Position numbers and translations under genes: made by a program
Part shown: positions 36,321-48,899 of the stretch, piece by piece
How the letters are laid out: each line of letters starts with the position of its first letter
How positions within the stretch are numbered: the first letter of the stretch is position 1
Assembly: GCA_000320605.2 (NCBI GenBank)
Contig: KB445799.1
Location: 977,234-1,041,233, forward strand
Length of the DNA stretch: 64,000 nucleotides
Direction of reading: 5' to 3'
DNA from: Gelatoporia subvermispora B
Taxonomy: Eukaryota > Basidiomycota > Agaricomycetes > Polyporales > Gelatoporiaceae
The notes under the pieces: model-generated
Databases searched by the model: none
The model's input: only the letters and a program-made list of their open reading frames with translations
What the model was told of the DNA's origin: nothing

Positions 36321-38025
36321 TCATTTGACCTCCTCGCTTCTCGCATCTCGTCTTTGCGATATGACACTGTATACTTCCTCCCAACCAGTTGCCGGAGGAT
36401 TCAGAGCCCGGTAAAACCACAATTCTCTCTGCACGTCCAAGTTGGGAAACACCGTATCCAAAAACGTACCAAGTGCAACAGGATCAGTTATACGATTGTT
36501 ACCACCGACAAATCTGAGCTCGCGTAGAGCGCATGGTGTCGTCGAGTTGAGGCGGTCGCCCATGTCCACAGGAAGGCGGAGGTCCGCAACAGGGAGGTGT
36601 AGTTTCGTGAGATTGGGACAGTGCCGCGCACAGTGCAACAATACATCGCTTGCCATATGAAGGTTGGTAAGGCCATCGACAACGATGGAAGTGGCGTTAG
36701 GCCACGCTTTGGCCATTTCCCAAACGTCCTTTTCCGTGAAGTCCCAGTCACCGCCGGCGAAGTTCGGCCATATCCCCAACTCGAACTTCTGCAAGCCGGG
36801 TATGCACCACAGCTGTCCATACACTTCCCTGAACGATGCAGCATGCCTTCCATCATCATCAGATTCCAAACCATGCTCGATCTCCACGATACGTAGGGAG
36901 GCGCTCCACAGTTTGGACCAGTGTGCAACGCACTTCTTCCACTGTCTTAAATCGACAAAAGGTCCCAATCTAAGGTGCAGGTGTTGGAGGGAGGTCGTGC
37001 AAAGGCGATCAATAAAGGTCGGTGTATAAGAGCACCGATCAGCAATATAGAGCGTTTTGAGAGAATGGGACCCGTTATACGCTTGTTCCAACTCCGGATA
37101 TCGATCAGTGAACGCAACATGGAGTTCGGTGAGGCAATGCATCTTGGACAGGAGAGGCAGGCCGAGCATCAGATCAGGAAGGTGATGACTTTGGAAGCAG
37201 CGAAGCCGTGGACACCACTCGAGCATCGGCATCAGAGGAATGATTTGAGTCCACGAACTGAGGATTTGAGATAGAAATGGCTGATGAAATCCGCCTGGAG
37301 GGAAGGTACTGACAATCTGGATCGTGAATCGCTCGAGATTGGGTAGGATAGCACCCAGGCCTTCAAAGAACGCGTTTCGCTGTTGTACCTCGAGAGGTGG
37401 GAGAGGAAATTTCCCCTCAACGAAGAATCTCATCGTTTTAGCTGGATGGCAGAGATGCACCAAGGGAGGCGCCGCCACGTATGGACCAGTCACGAACCAC
37501 CAGATCTCAGATAACCTGGGAAGAAGGACACTTTGGGGGAAATGAGCCTGGAATGCGGATAGCAACGCTATGCCTGCGCGTGACCACATCTCAGTACGAA
37601 TGGTAATCCGCGTGATGCGACGGGCGTATTCATGAAGGCGTGTAATCTTGGCGGCCCATTGAGTCATGACAAGGCAGCTGGTCAGCGTGATACCGGCCTT
37701 AGACAACAATATTACTCACCGAAAATTGGTTCATTCCAGACATACCATTTGTCATGTCTGCGTTGACCACCGCGATTAGATCATCTAGACTGGCTTGGGT
37801 GCTCCAGAGGATGTCCAGAGCACGTGTAGAGAACGACCGACATGCGCGCGCACAATGGGAAAGAGACTGCCGCAGAAGTCGGGATTCATTCAGTATATGC
37901 CTACTAGAAAGGGCCGAATCTAATCTGAACATCTCTTCAGGAATAGGACATCCATGAACGCATTGCGGGTCCAGTAAGTTGAGGATGTGATACACTATGT
38001 CATCAACCGCAAGAGCGCGATGCAT
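36321..38025 (-). CDS. F-box/leucine-rich-repeat-like protein
   Basis: Typical basidiomycete F-box protein, probably a substrate adaptor of an SCF ubiquitin ligase. The start at 38025 gives MHRALAVDDIVYHILNLLD, an F-box-like beginning. Exon 1 ends at a GTGAGT near 37,717 and a phase-0 acceptor near 37,650 joins it to ITRLHEYARRI. The long second exon has irregular leucine-rich repeats: ILPNLERFTIQI, CLTELHVAF, SLKTLYIADRC, LQHLHLRLG, LTKLHLPVADL, ALRELRFVGG. It ends with a VFPNLDV strand and stop at 36321, about 530 residues in all. An in-frame upstream extension to 38250 is not needed. It lies between the two units of the segmental duplication and is itself single-copy here. No lesion was seen. 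Confidence 0.82.
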
Positions 38026-40548
38026 AACGATAGTGAACGTCCTAGAGGTTCGAGATAAGCAAAGTGAAGAGAAGAAAATGTACTGCAGTAACAGTGGGAC
38101 AGTGGCCACGAAGAAGGCTGCGCCACGACTCAGGATTTCAAATGATGTGGACCGTATCTGCCTGTTCTCGTTACCATTAGAGGCTGATTGGACGAGCTGG
38201 AGCCTGTGAGCCAAAGCGTCTACGAGTCTTCTCACGCGACTGCTAGACATCCATACTTCAAACCAACTCGCTTATACACCAGCCTCGTCCATAAAGGCCC
38301 ACAGCTTTGGCTATTGTTTCGACTGATTTTTCGACCGTTAGCTCGACTTTGCAGGTGCCAGAAATCATCATCATTACGGCAAACAAGCACTCTCGGCACT
38401 GTCAATCCATCCTGCACACTGAAGGACTCGGCCGCACTAACCTTTGTATTCCTCATCCCTTCGCATTCGCATTCGATATCGTTGTTCGTATGTTGAGGCT
38501 CTTATACCTGAGACATGAAACAATGGCGGTACTTCGGGAGCACAAGTATTCACAAGGAGCGCAAGGCCGCTAGGTCACTGTGCCCAACTGTCCACGCTCT
38601 TGGCCGTTCATTCAAGACTGGATGGTCGGAGCGTTCATCACTACCAGAGGGCAGCGCCGCTTGACCGGAACATGATGTGATGGTGGCGTAAAGTAGACAG
38701 TGTTGGGGCCTGTAGTATATGACAAAGGTTAGTATGGAGTGAGTTCGAGGATGCGATGAAAAATTTAAATACGTTGCTCACATATATGTCAGCTGCAGGT
38801 GACATCGGCCGGGTGTAGCGTTGAGAGCAGGTAGTGATAGGGTGCCGTCGACATGATGGGGCATTAGACGATGCTGGACAATGAACCCTGCGACGTGAGC
38901 TCGCGTAGAGCAGCGCGTTTTATGGGGGGCGATAGTTGGTATTTGGATATCCCATGCTTAGTTCTCGTGGTGTAGCTTGGTAGATGTTGGACGACGATAA
39001 ACCCAGCAGAGGAGAAAAGGCGCGAGATCGATAGCAGAGACAATGGTGGTTTGAAGGAAAGAGAGCCGGGGTTCCCCTAAGAGTTCCTACACTCGACTGA
39101 CGGCTTGCCGATCATGCGGCTGACAACCTGACACAATGAACAAAAATACGCACCGTGTTTCTCCGCGAGTGGTCGGTCTGTATCATTCATAATTGTTGAT
39201 GCAGTTGGTCATGTTGTTTCTGTCCGCTGAGAGCGGCTAGAATCATGGCACTCTTGACATAACAAAGCCTCAGGCAGCGTCCACTCGTCAGCGGTTCGTC
39301 GAAGTTGCCAGAGTTGCCAGCCCCGGAATCCAGAGGGATTCATTCACCAAAGTCCAGCAGGACATCTGCCGTGTTCTGAGACAGTGATTGTATTTTATTA
39401 TCCATGGTCCGAAAGGATTTCAGCTCGGGCACACTGGCACGGTAGGTTTGCAAGGAACATTTGAGCGCGAAAGTCCGAGTCGTCCCTAAAGTTGAGCGGT
39501 TCAACCGCGTAACGAGCGCTAACTTTGGAACGCGTCGATCACGTGCTCAGTTTCTGCTGTCGCGTGCAATGCGTAAGCGCGGCAGGGGCTGCAGGGCCAG
39601 ATTTGCGACGACACCTTGCATCGACTCCGCGACTTTGCCAGCAGACAGCACGCACAAGATGCCGGAACTGGCGACAGACAAAGACTTACTCGGATCGACT
39701 CACGTTCTGATGGGACTATTATCCATGTAACTACCGTCATTTGCTCGACCTGCGAGGAATACGGCGTGCCCTACTACTGCACATCTATAGGCTATCATGT
39801 CTCGTGCCTAGGCTTTAGAATTCCTCCTTTCAACGAAAATTATATTGTCTAAACGCTGAAGGTGCACAAAGCTTTATTTCTCGTCCGGTCTTCATCCCCT
39901 ATTCCTTCTCATCAAATCCGTCTTCCGCGGCGGTCTCACACCCAGACGGCCTATCTGAGCTAATTGCGGCTGTCTCTCACGAGTCGGATGCCCCAGTTAT
40001 TCAAGAATATTTTGAACTTTGGAATTTCGACATCTCAGCCTCTGTATATGCATCAATTCTGTCCACGTACTGGCCGACGCCGTTCACAGTGTCTCTGACG
40101 GGTGTATGTCACGTAGGCCTCGAGACTCAAGCAACTGTCACTATGCTACTCATGCTTCACCCGATAAGTGATGTTTTAGGCGATCTGCTATCTCTGAGCT
40201 ATTCTTGTGGACCTTGTTTAATGCGACACTCTGTCTTCTGCTAAGGCCGACGCTGGTACCCTGACGTGTTCTGTGTCCTTCCTGGTTACACCTGCGCAAT
40301 CTGGTACACTGCTCTCTCCGTCGGAGTACCGGTTCTTTCCGCGGACACCCGTTTGTCTATTCGGTCGCCTGGCATGGACAAGCCATTCAGTCTCTGGTTG
40401 GAATGGCAGGATGATCGGCACAGCATGAAGTCTATGTTTTCAGAGTCACATTTTTCTAGCCGTTTTTGGGTGCTAGCATCCACCGTCTGGCTAGATCTCC
40501 TCGCCTTTCTGCACGTTCGGGTCACCCTCCTCCTCGAGTTGAGCGAAC
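38026..40548. other. Long intergenic region, right part in duplication unit B
   Basis: 38,026-38,990 holds the F-box promoter and unassigned DNA. From about 38,990 the sequence is the counterpart of 31,440 onward. Where unit A would continue left into the glycopeptide coding region, this copy shows no trace of it. Short open frames show no domain. Confidence 0.55.
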
Positions 40549-43150
40549 ATGAACGGAAATTACTCATTCAACTTTCACCTGCCCGAGCTACCCACTCTTC
40601 CGCTTCCTCTTCCAAGGATCCATGAGCAACCCGTTCAGGCGCCGGTATGTTTCAAGTATCATTGGCGTTATACCGGCGTTTCTGAACGAACCCAGAGCTC
40701 TTCCGTCAATCGCAAGCGCAAGAGAAGCAAAGCATGGGCGGCACGTCGAAAGGCTAAAAAAGCAAAGCAAGCGCCAGCTGCAGTGCCGCCCCAGCCCAGA
40801 GCCAGAGTTATGATCCTAGCGCTCAGTCGCGAATGGAGATTCCTGCAAAGCATGTACTGCGAGCTGGTCATGGTACTAAACTAGAACGCACGGCTCACAG
40901 TAGCCACAACCGCTGAAGCAGCAGCACTCGCGCTGACAGGCTCCACCCGCCCGGCCGCGGTGATTGTGCTCGACAGTAGCATCACCTCCCTGGCGCACCA
41001 AGACACCGCCGCGCGGCTCGTCACATATACGCAAACAGGCGGGCGCGTTGTGCTCGGCGGCCAGCTGTCAGCGAATTTTGACAACATAGGCGGTGAGGCG
41101 TTCTGGCAGCGGTGGGGCGTCCCGTGGATGCCCGGCATGTACAGGTCCGCACGGTTCACGCTGAACCCTGCCGGCGTGCCCACCCCGCTCGACGCGCACG
41201 CGCTCGACGTCTCTGGCGCGTTCAAGGCGACATTCATTCGCGGCGCGGACCCGCGGGACGCCGTGTACATCATCGACCCCGCCGCGCGCTTGCCGTCGCA
41301 CGTCGCGTGCGAGCCCGGCGTGCGGTCGGAGGTGCCCGCGGTCTGGAAGCGCATTGGGCAAGGTTACTTGGGGTACTGCGGCGCGGTCAACACCGAGGTG
41401 GAGACCACGAAGTTGCTCGTCGAGATGTGCGGCGTGAGGGTGGGGCCGAAGACGTTCAAGTAGGGGCGGCAGCTGGTCGCAGTCACCATTGCGCCACATC
41501 CGCTGCCTGTAAGGCTCGCATATGACCCTATTGCGCACACATATGTGGGTGCGAAAGCGGCCCTTCCGCTTGCGCCTGCGCCGGGGGTGCAGCTGGCTTT
41601 GCGAGTTGCGGCGCGGGCAGTGGCGAGGCGGAATGCGTTGGAAGTGAAGACAAATACGGGGGCGCTCTACAAGGACAAAGTCAGTGGCTTTGTGCCACAT
41701 TTTCTGCACGTTATCCGCTAACAGCGTCCGCAGGGTGACCGATTATTCAAAGAGGGCGAATATGCCATCGCGGCGGAGTGGTACCGCGAGGCCGCGCGGC
41801 ACCATGCACCTAAACCGGTGTACCTGACGAGCCTGGCAGCGGCATTAATAAAGATTGAGCGGTCGGTCTTCGCACTTTGTGTGCATGGCCAAGCGAATGC
41901 TGACAGACTTAGTCAGCTGGGAGGCGGCGGAGAGCGCTGCTGACCGAGCACTGCGAGGGGACCCGGCCAACCTCAAGGCGCGGTATCGGCGCGGCGTTGC
42001 TCGGAAAGGGCAGAAGAAATATCTTGATGCAATCAGAGGTATGTGGGCTCTGCAGCGTCCACCTGTTGTACGCCGTCTTATGCCGTGAATAGATTTCCGC
42101 TGTGTGCTGTATCACGAGCCGACATCCGAAGACGCGCAGCGAGAGCTCGACGCGACGCTGCCGCTGCTATTTGGCCAGACGGAGGACGAAGATTATGAAG
42201 ATCCGCCGTTCGACGACTCGCGCGTGTGGGAGGTTGCGACGCAGTCGGACACTGACGACTACAAGCACACGGCGCCGAGCAACAAGCCATGCCAGGCGTA
42301 CAACCACGCGGGGTGCGCGCGTGGGACGGCGTGTCCATATGTGCACGCTCCGGACTGGCGCAGCGCACGCGATGCTGCGTGAGTGGCTCAATGTTCTTCA
42401 TTTGTGTTCGGAGCTCGGGGCTGATGTGGGTCCGGATTATGTGTCTTGCGTACAGCGGCAGGAACGTCTGTTTATGGTGGCTGCTAGGCGACTGCGTCTG
42501 GGACGATTTCTACGCGGGCGGGTGCCCGTATGCGCATGACGATGCACAGTTGCCGAGCCCGTGGTGGAGTAAGGAGTACCGCCTGAAGGCCATCGAGGAA
42601 GAGTTCAGGGAGCTCGACTCGGACGAGGAAATTCAGGAGATTGACCGCGTTTTCTGGAAGCACTCTGTGATGAGTTGGCGGGCCGACCTGTGGGAAGAGG
42701 ATCATCGGGCGATACCCTCGGATGCGGACCAACTGAGCGCGCAAAGTGGCTATGCGGACGGGACTTTCAGACATCGTGACTATTACGAGCCGAGCACGCA
42801 AGATGGTTATGCGAGCGAGACGTTCGGTCAGCATGACTATTACGCTGATCGTGCGAGTGACGACTATGACGATTACGGTGACGGGCAGAGCGAGGAGGGG
42901 GATGAATATCCTGCGGCGAGCACCACCCCGCATTGGTTAGACGCCAAACTAGACGGATGGATCCAGGAAATGAGAAGCAGAGCGGCAACTGGCGGGTACG
43001 TAGGAACGGGGCCGTAGCGTGTGGTATGTTGCGAAATAATTATTTGAGAATCACTGATCTCATTGCAATGTCGTAGATTCGGTGCCAGACTCTCTTTGCT
43101 AGAGTTCTCCGATATTGACAGCTCGGGAAGTTACTAGTGCAGACAGCCTC
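38990..43150 (+). repeat. Segmental duplication, unit B (direct repeat with about 31,440-35,800)
   Basis: Counterpart of unit A in the same orientation. It contains the upstream blocks and TPR-CCCH copy 4. Conservation is strongest in the TPR and zinc-finger exons; for example the introns at 34,675-34,725 and 41,863-41,920 are nearly alike, including the surrounding GGTCGGTCTT and GAATGCTGACAGA-type words. The intergenic blocks are more diverged, so the duplication is not recent. Confidence 0.7.
40549..43017 (+). pseudogene. TPR-CCCH family copy 4 (single N-terminal domain form), two in-frame stops
   Basis: Exon 1 starts at 40549 (MNGNYSFNFHLPELP). A GTATGT intron near 40,646 leads to a strongly basic stretch (NRKRKRSKAWAARRKAKKAK) and one Rossmann-like domain (AAVIVLDSSITSLAH, TGGRVVLGGQLSANF, GYLGYCGAVNTE, LVEMCGVRVG). 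TAG codons interrupt the frame at 40882-40884 (where copy 3 reads RDN) and at 41461-41463 (after KTFK); the frame continues with family similarity after both. Downstream exons are open: TPR (GDRLFKEGEYAIAAEWYREA), acidic linker, CCCH finger 1 (C-x7-C-x5-C-x3-H), finger 2 (C-x7-C-x9-C-x3-H) and an Asp/Tyr-rich tail to 43017. There are fewer lesions than in copy 2, so inactivation may be recent, or the two stops could be tolerated if a downstream start is used. Confidence 0.72.
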
Positions 43151-45265
43151 TTGCTGTGCCCTTCCTACGTCCAATGCATCAATGCATCTTTGATTCTCTC
43201 CAGCTATAGTCTAAATCATGGCTGATCTCATAGCGATGGGTGAGTGCGGTCGGAATTTGAAAGTCATAATAATAGCAGAGTATGATGGAACTCGGGCAAT
43301 GTCCCGACGTCTCTGGACCACCGGAGGCCCCAGCTGGATTTACACTAGCGATAATCCCTGGGATGCTTGTAAGTCGTTGCGCACGTGAATAGGCTGCGTT
43401 CTCGGTGACACGATTGGTTCATGTAAAAGTCACTGCACCATATGAGGCCTGGTACATTTCCCGATTCGGGTACATACCTTCCATATAAGGCAACTATCAA
43501 CACGACAGAACTTAGCCTAAGATCTCGTTTTTTTCCCGTTGTGAGTATCACTTAAAGCACACCGTTTTGTACCCAGAAACCCATTCTTCTCTGGCTCGTA
43601 CTGTCATCACTTTTTGTAGCTACTTCTCTAAGTTCTACGTCCTCAGAGCTCCCGAAAGTCCTTCAGCGCCCATCAACAGTCACTCGAGCGTGTACGGTGA
43701 GCGTGCAGTGACGCTCAAATAATTTCAAGCTTTATTGTAGGAAGGTCATACAGCCCATAAGGTGCTAGATGGTGGGATTGGAATCATGACCTGCTCATTG
43801 TCAAGAAAGAAACTCTCACTGCAGGACGAGGCGATCACACGCCCAAGTCCCAAACCCGCGTTCGCAAATTTCAGAGCATCCTGTGACAGACCATTTGGGC
43901 CTCTCGTTCCTTTTGCATACAAGTAAATCTTTCCTCAGTCAGATCTTCCGCCATGTCCACCGCACACACTAGGTAGAAGCGTCACCTATGAGGATCTTGC
44001 GCTTTTGGCACATATGCGGTGCCTGAACTCCACCATCCGGGTACGTATTTTTTTCAGTACTTGCCCATCGTTTTGAATTCATCTGCACGAATATTTTTGC
44101 TCTCACGTTGGGCCTATCTCCGACAATCGGACCGCTATCCGCAGTCGCGTCTTGTTATGCAACATTTGTATCCCGTTCTGACGACGGATCCGGGGTGTGT
44201 TGATCATCACTTCAGTTCCGAGGCTCGGGATACGATAATCTTATTACTCCTGGTCCGCCTATGGTGTGCATGAGGTTCGATTAGCCACCGCTTATGCGAC
44301 TCGGACTAGTCAGGGGAGTTAGGCGGGCGCCGTCTTGGTAAGTGCTGCTATCACCATGACCTCCACCCATTTCCTCATTCCGCCGTTGTCTTCTTACCCA
44401 CAGACTTCAGCATCGTACCTCTCGTGTTTGTGACACTGCTAGGCGTGGTCGAGACCTGGAATTATCTGTACCAGCAACGTCCGAGAACGCCGGAAGTCGT
44501 TCAGAGACGTCCCACCACCCGCAGCAGTCCGAGCGCAACGACCTCTTTCTTTCTCTCATCATCTGTGCCTCCAGGCAAGCCGACAGCGACCTCGACCTGC
44601 GCAGGTCGACAACACAGACATTGGGTGACACCAACGGAGCAGTGGGGGTACCATAACGCGCTGTCATCCTGTATGTGCTATCTCCAGACTGCCGAATGCG
44701 ATCGTGCGGGTCGGATTTATAGAGCGTTGTCCAAAGCGGCCACCGCCTCATCTGCAGCTTGCTTTGACTCTCTCAGCACACAACACAGGTAAGCGTCCGC
44801 CTCGAGCTCAGCGTCGACGGCAGCTGCCATGGGCTGACCGACGTGACAGCGTCTTAGCGGGGTTCCGTCGGCCAATTCTTCTTCTCACCAGCCGGTCACA
44901 TACAGGGCATCGACGAAACCTTACTTCCCGTGAGCTAGAGTAGCCGAGGAGGCCGGCGTGATTGCGTACTGTCCTGGCCGTCCCATTGGTGAGTCCACCT
45001 TCCAGGTCCGTCTGGAGATGGTGCGAAGGTCTGGCAGAGCGGAGATGACGGCGCCAATATGACTGAGCTGTGCGTCTGTCCGTTCTGGTGCACATCTTCC
45101 CGGAGCGTGTATAGTCCGCCCTTTTGCTATATTCCAACGTCCTAATTATAATCTCCGGAGCGTGCTGACATACGTGGCATTCCGGCTCTAGAGCACACAT
45201 CGTCTTGTCCTCGACCGCCGTCCGTCCGACGTCGCTCCGACCACCTCTGCGCTGCCGCCTACACC
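43018..45265. other. Long intergenic region with no recognised gene
   Basis: The start is the 3' flank of TPR-CCCH copy 4. A plus-strand frame at 44424-44792 and overlapping minus-strand frames carry no domain and no consistent splice pattern. The last few hundred bases should hold the promoter of the F-box gene at 45266. Confidence 0.5.
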
Positions 45266-47799
45266 ATGTCGCTGTCGGATCCCGGTCGTCCACTGCTCTC
45301 CGTCCTTGCTCTACCAACCGAAATCGCAGAACACATATTTGTCTTCACGGCAGCCGGCGGCTACCCCACCACCATTGCAGCAGTCGCACAGACGTGTCGG
45401 ACATGGCGGGAGATAGTCTACCAGGCAGCAGACCAGCACCTCTGGCGCGAGCTCTTCCTCGCCATTTTCGACGACCCTCGTGTGGGCAGGTGTGCCGACA
45501 AGGCATGCTACAGCACAGATGAGCAAGCTTCCCACGAAGGCAAGACAGAACCTAAATTCGACTGGGGCGACCAGTTCCGGCGGCGCATATGGGCCGCCAA
45601 GCACATTCGCCGCACAACGCAACTCGAGGACACACAAGCCATCGCCAACGCGTTCTCAACAGAGGCCAACACCCGCGCGCTCGAGGCGCTACTCTCCGCC
45701 GTGCACACTGCGCTCCCGTTCCCGCCGCAGATCACCTGCCCGTTCTCGTGCTCCGACTCGCGTAGCGCGTCCGTCGGCGACCTCAACGCAAGCCGCGCGA
45801 ACCCGGCGTTCCCGATCTTCCCGCCCGCACCCCCGCCGTCGATGCTCGCGCGGCGGGCGGCGCCCATGCAGCCTGACTACAAGCCCGACTTCGCCGCGCC
45901 GTCGTCCTCCGCACCCGCGGCGCTCCCCGCGAGCACGGACCACCCGTCGTCGCGCAACATCGCGTGGGCCGAGGATGTGCTCGCACGCGGGTTCCCGCCC
46001 GCGCTCGCCACACAGCTCGCGGGCGATGCATGGGCGGGCGGCCTGATGGGCCAGTTCCAGAACGAGGACGAGAAGCGCGAGATGCAGGCGCTCGGCCGCG
46101 TTGTGGCGTACACCGGGTTCCTCCCCGTTCTCGCTCCGGAGGATGCTGCACCAGAGGCAGACGCGAGCGCGAGCACAGGCGTCGTCGAGGGCATCGCGGA
46201 GTGCTCGTCAGCGTCGTCAGTGCAGGCAAAAGGGTCCGAAGGTACGCTCGCCGCGCATCCCACTGGTTCAGGACACTCACGCGTCTGCGCACTAGGGTCA
46301 AGCTCGATGACACGTCGCCTCGCAGTCAAAGCTACCTACCTGCAGCCGCCCCCAAATACACGCAGCGCTGTGTCGCGCGCCGCCTCCGCGGACATGTCCG
46401 CGGAGGCGCAACTCAAGCGCGCGCGGCGGCTCGCGCGCATGCGTGTGTACAACATGCGGTACCTAACGCGTGAGCGCCACTGGGGTCCGTACCTCCCCGT
46501 CCCGACGCCCCGCGAGCCTGGCGCGCCGGACACGCCCGACCGCGACGAGCTCCTCGAGCCAATTCTGCAGCTGTTTGCGAGCGCGAGACGCGCGGCGACG
46601 GATGATGACGGGCACGCGCATGGGCACGAGGAGAGTGAAGACGATGACAACGAGTATGTGCCTGCGGAGGGCGGGAGCGGAAGTGAGAGCCAGGAGAGTG
46701 ACGGGGCGTCTCATGATGAGGGAGAGGGAGAAGGCGAGAGTGCGTCTGGGAGCGAGGAAGACACGTTTGTCGTACCCCCGGCGGCTGCGGGTCGCGCACC
46801 GCCGCCGCCCGAACTGCTTCGCCCGGACTGGGCATACCTCGCTGCGGTGCGCGTCGTCATCGAGGCGAACTTGCGTGAGGCGGTCAAGGCGGACGACCTC
46901 GCAGGGCTTGTGAGCCTGGACGGACTCCGGACCGGGAGCGCACCGTGGAATATGGACATGCACGATGCGCCACCTGGGCCAGAGGTGGAGAAGGCGCCAG
47001 CGGATGAAGGGAAAGGAAAGGGCAAGGAGGTACCGGAGAGCGATGAGGACGAAGTGGAAGGGTACGATTGGGCGGGTGTGACCGGGATTTGGAGGTGCGC
47101 AAGTATAGTGGGCCTCGTACTCGTGGGTGCTGACGGAATCTTGCAGGCGTTGTATCTGTTGGCTTGATTACCGTGATCTCATCCGTGAGTCGCCTCTCTT
47201 TCTTAGTCATGCGATAGGGCCCTAATCACTTACTCGACAGTACACAATGTTCGCGATGTTCGTTCCTTGTAAAGTGCAGGCCCCAACCGGGACTAACCTC
47301 GTTGTTCCCCCTTAGCTCTCGTCCGAATTCAATGACCCCCGGCTGCAAGAAGCCGTCCGCATCGTGCCGATGCGCCTGCGCGCCGTGAAATACACTCGCC
47401 CCACAAACCCTGCGTACCCCGATCGCCCAACCATTCACATCTGGGGCGAAACAGCTGGCTCAGGTCAGGGCCATGTCCGTAGGATCAAGGGCACGGTCTG
47501 CACCATTGCTGACGGGAGCATCCGGTGGTGTCTGGTACGTATATCATCATGTCATCCGCGGACCGCAGGCTAAAAGAGGACCTTGCAGACATCCTCTGTG
47601 GATGGAGGTCAGGCGGAGGAGTGGACCACTGAGGGCGTGCAGCTCGGCGGGGTAGCATCGGCGATGGGCATCCTCGGCTTGTGGACCGGAGTGCAGCACG
47701 ACCGAATGGATCCTCTCGGTATGCGGTACTTCGTCTCACGTAATGCTTGCGATCTAACGTCGATTTGCAGGGCCCTTCTGGGCTTGGAAAGTCGGCTGA
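45266..47799 (+). CDS. F-box domain protein with long acidic/low-complexity linker
   Basis: The large first exon (45266 to about 47,094) starts MSLSDPGRP and carries an N-terminal F-box (LLSVLALPTEIAEHIFVFT, then IAAVAQTCRTWREIVY and HLWRELFL). Pro/Ala-rich sequence follows, then LTRERHWGPYLP and an acidic Glu/Ser/Asp/Gly-rich region near 46,620-46,770. A conserved-looking C-terminal half (PELLRPDWAYLAAVRVVIEANL) leads into introns at about 47,095-47,146, 47,17x and later. The final exons give FNDPRLQEAVRIVPMRLRAV, GTVCTIADGSIRWCL, ASAMGILGLWTG and PFWAWKVG with stop at 47799. The C-terminal part looks like a globular substrate- or ligand-binding domain; the target is unknown. G+C is high in exon 1, producing long antisense frames. 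The exact splice near 47,180-47,320 is uncertain. Confidence 0.8.
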
Positions 47800-48899
47800 T
47801 TGTGATTGGACCTCGGTGATTTTTCCTGGAAGGATTATTATCCCACGCTACTCAGTGCCCATGCTATGTATGTATGATGGAGATTCACAATGCGTTGTAT
47901 GGTACTTCGTATCTAGTTCGATTATACATATCGTGTGTTCGGAATTGAGGAGGTTATGAAGTCTCGCAGGTTCCCGGGCATATGTTAATCATCTAGAGCT
48001 GCGAGCACACCGGCGGCCTTGGCTTCGCCCAGTTTCGCCGACTCCTGTTTCATGTCAATGTGAAGCATACCAGCTCGTGTCGCAGCCACCTATTTGCATC
48101 CGCATGGGGCTCATGCGTCTGCGTGCAACGGACGTCCGAGGAGCTGGTACCCCGAGTTTCTCGGGGTGGCTTGTGTGGCTGGTGGCTGTCCTGGAAGCGC
48201 GCGCTTCCACCGCTTGTTGCGCAGGAACGGTACTCCGCGAATGTCGCCGGTCATCCATCCAGCGGCTTGCACTTAGTATGCTTTCTTCAGGATAGCTCGA
48301 ACGGTTTTCAAGAACAAAAATGCATGCAAGCGAGCCCTGAGCAATTCCGCACAACTCCAGAGATCTTTCATGATCGTTTGAGTCGCCGAGTGGCGGGTCC
48401 AAGAATGTGCTCATTAGCCCCTCAGGCGCTTTCACTCCACGTTGTACAGCATACCGTGAGCTTGTTTCTGCCATTGAGATCAGTTCTGCTGCAGGTTGTA
48501 TGTCTGCCGCAATTGAGAATAACGATGTCCTGGTGAGTACACCCACTTCTTAGTGCACAGGGTCCGATACTGAGTCTCAAATATCGACGAGTCGAAATCG
48601 TCAAAATGGCGGCGCAACATTACATTGCTTGCAAAGGACAAGCTAGACTACTAGATATCTACATCATCATTTCTGAGATACCGGCGGAGAACAACGCGGC
48701 AGTGCCATCATTGCAGGCAGCTTGGAGGCGGACGTTGCCCCCTTCGGTTAGCCCCTCTGGTCCGATCGTCCTACGAGCCGCACCCTCGATCACCTAGCCA
48801 GTCCAGCCAGTCCGTGCTGGGGCTTAGATTTTCACTTGCTGCGGGGCCATGGCTTCTCCAATGCCCCCCTCCTCGTCTTAACATCCATCTCTCGGCTCC
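47800..48899. other. Intergenic region with no recognised gene
   Basis: Open frames of about 160 codons run on both strands over 48,055-48,546, which is usual for GC-balanced non-coding DNA; neither shows a domain. The right end should contain the promoter of the gene starting at 48900. Confidence 0.5.

Noticed and set aside
33385..43017. Idea that the in-frame stops in copies 2-4 are programmed readthrough or recoding
   Set aside because: The stops differ in type and position between copies and co-occur with frameshifts, which fits decay better.
44260..44310. tRNA-like T-loop word (GGTTCGATTAGCC)
   Set aside because: No acceptor-stem or anticodon-arm pairing could be built around it.
48055..48546. 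Overlapping open frames of about 160 codons on both strands
   Set aside because: Both strands open over the same stretch without domain or splice signals; chance frames.
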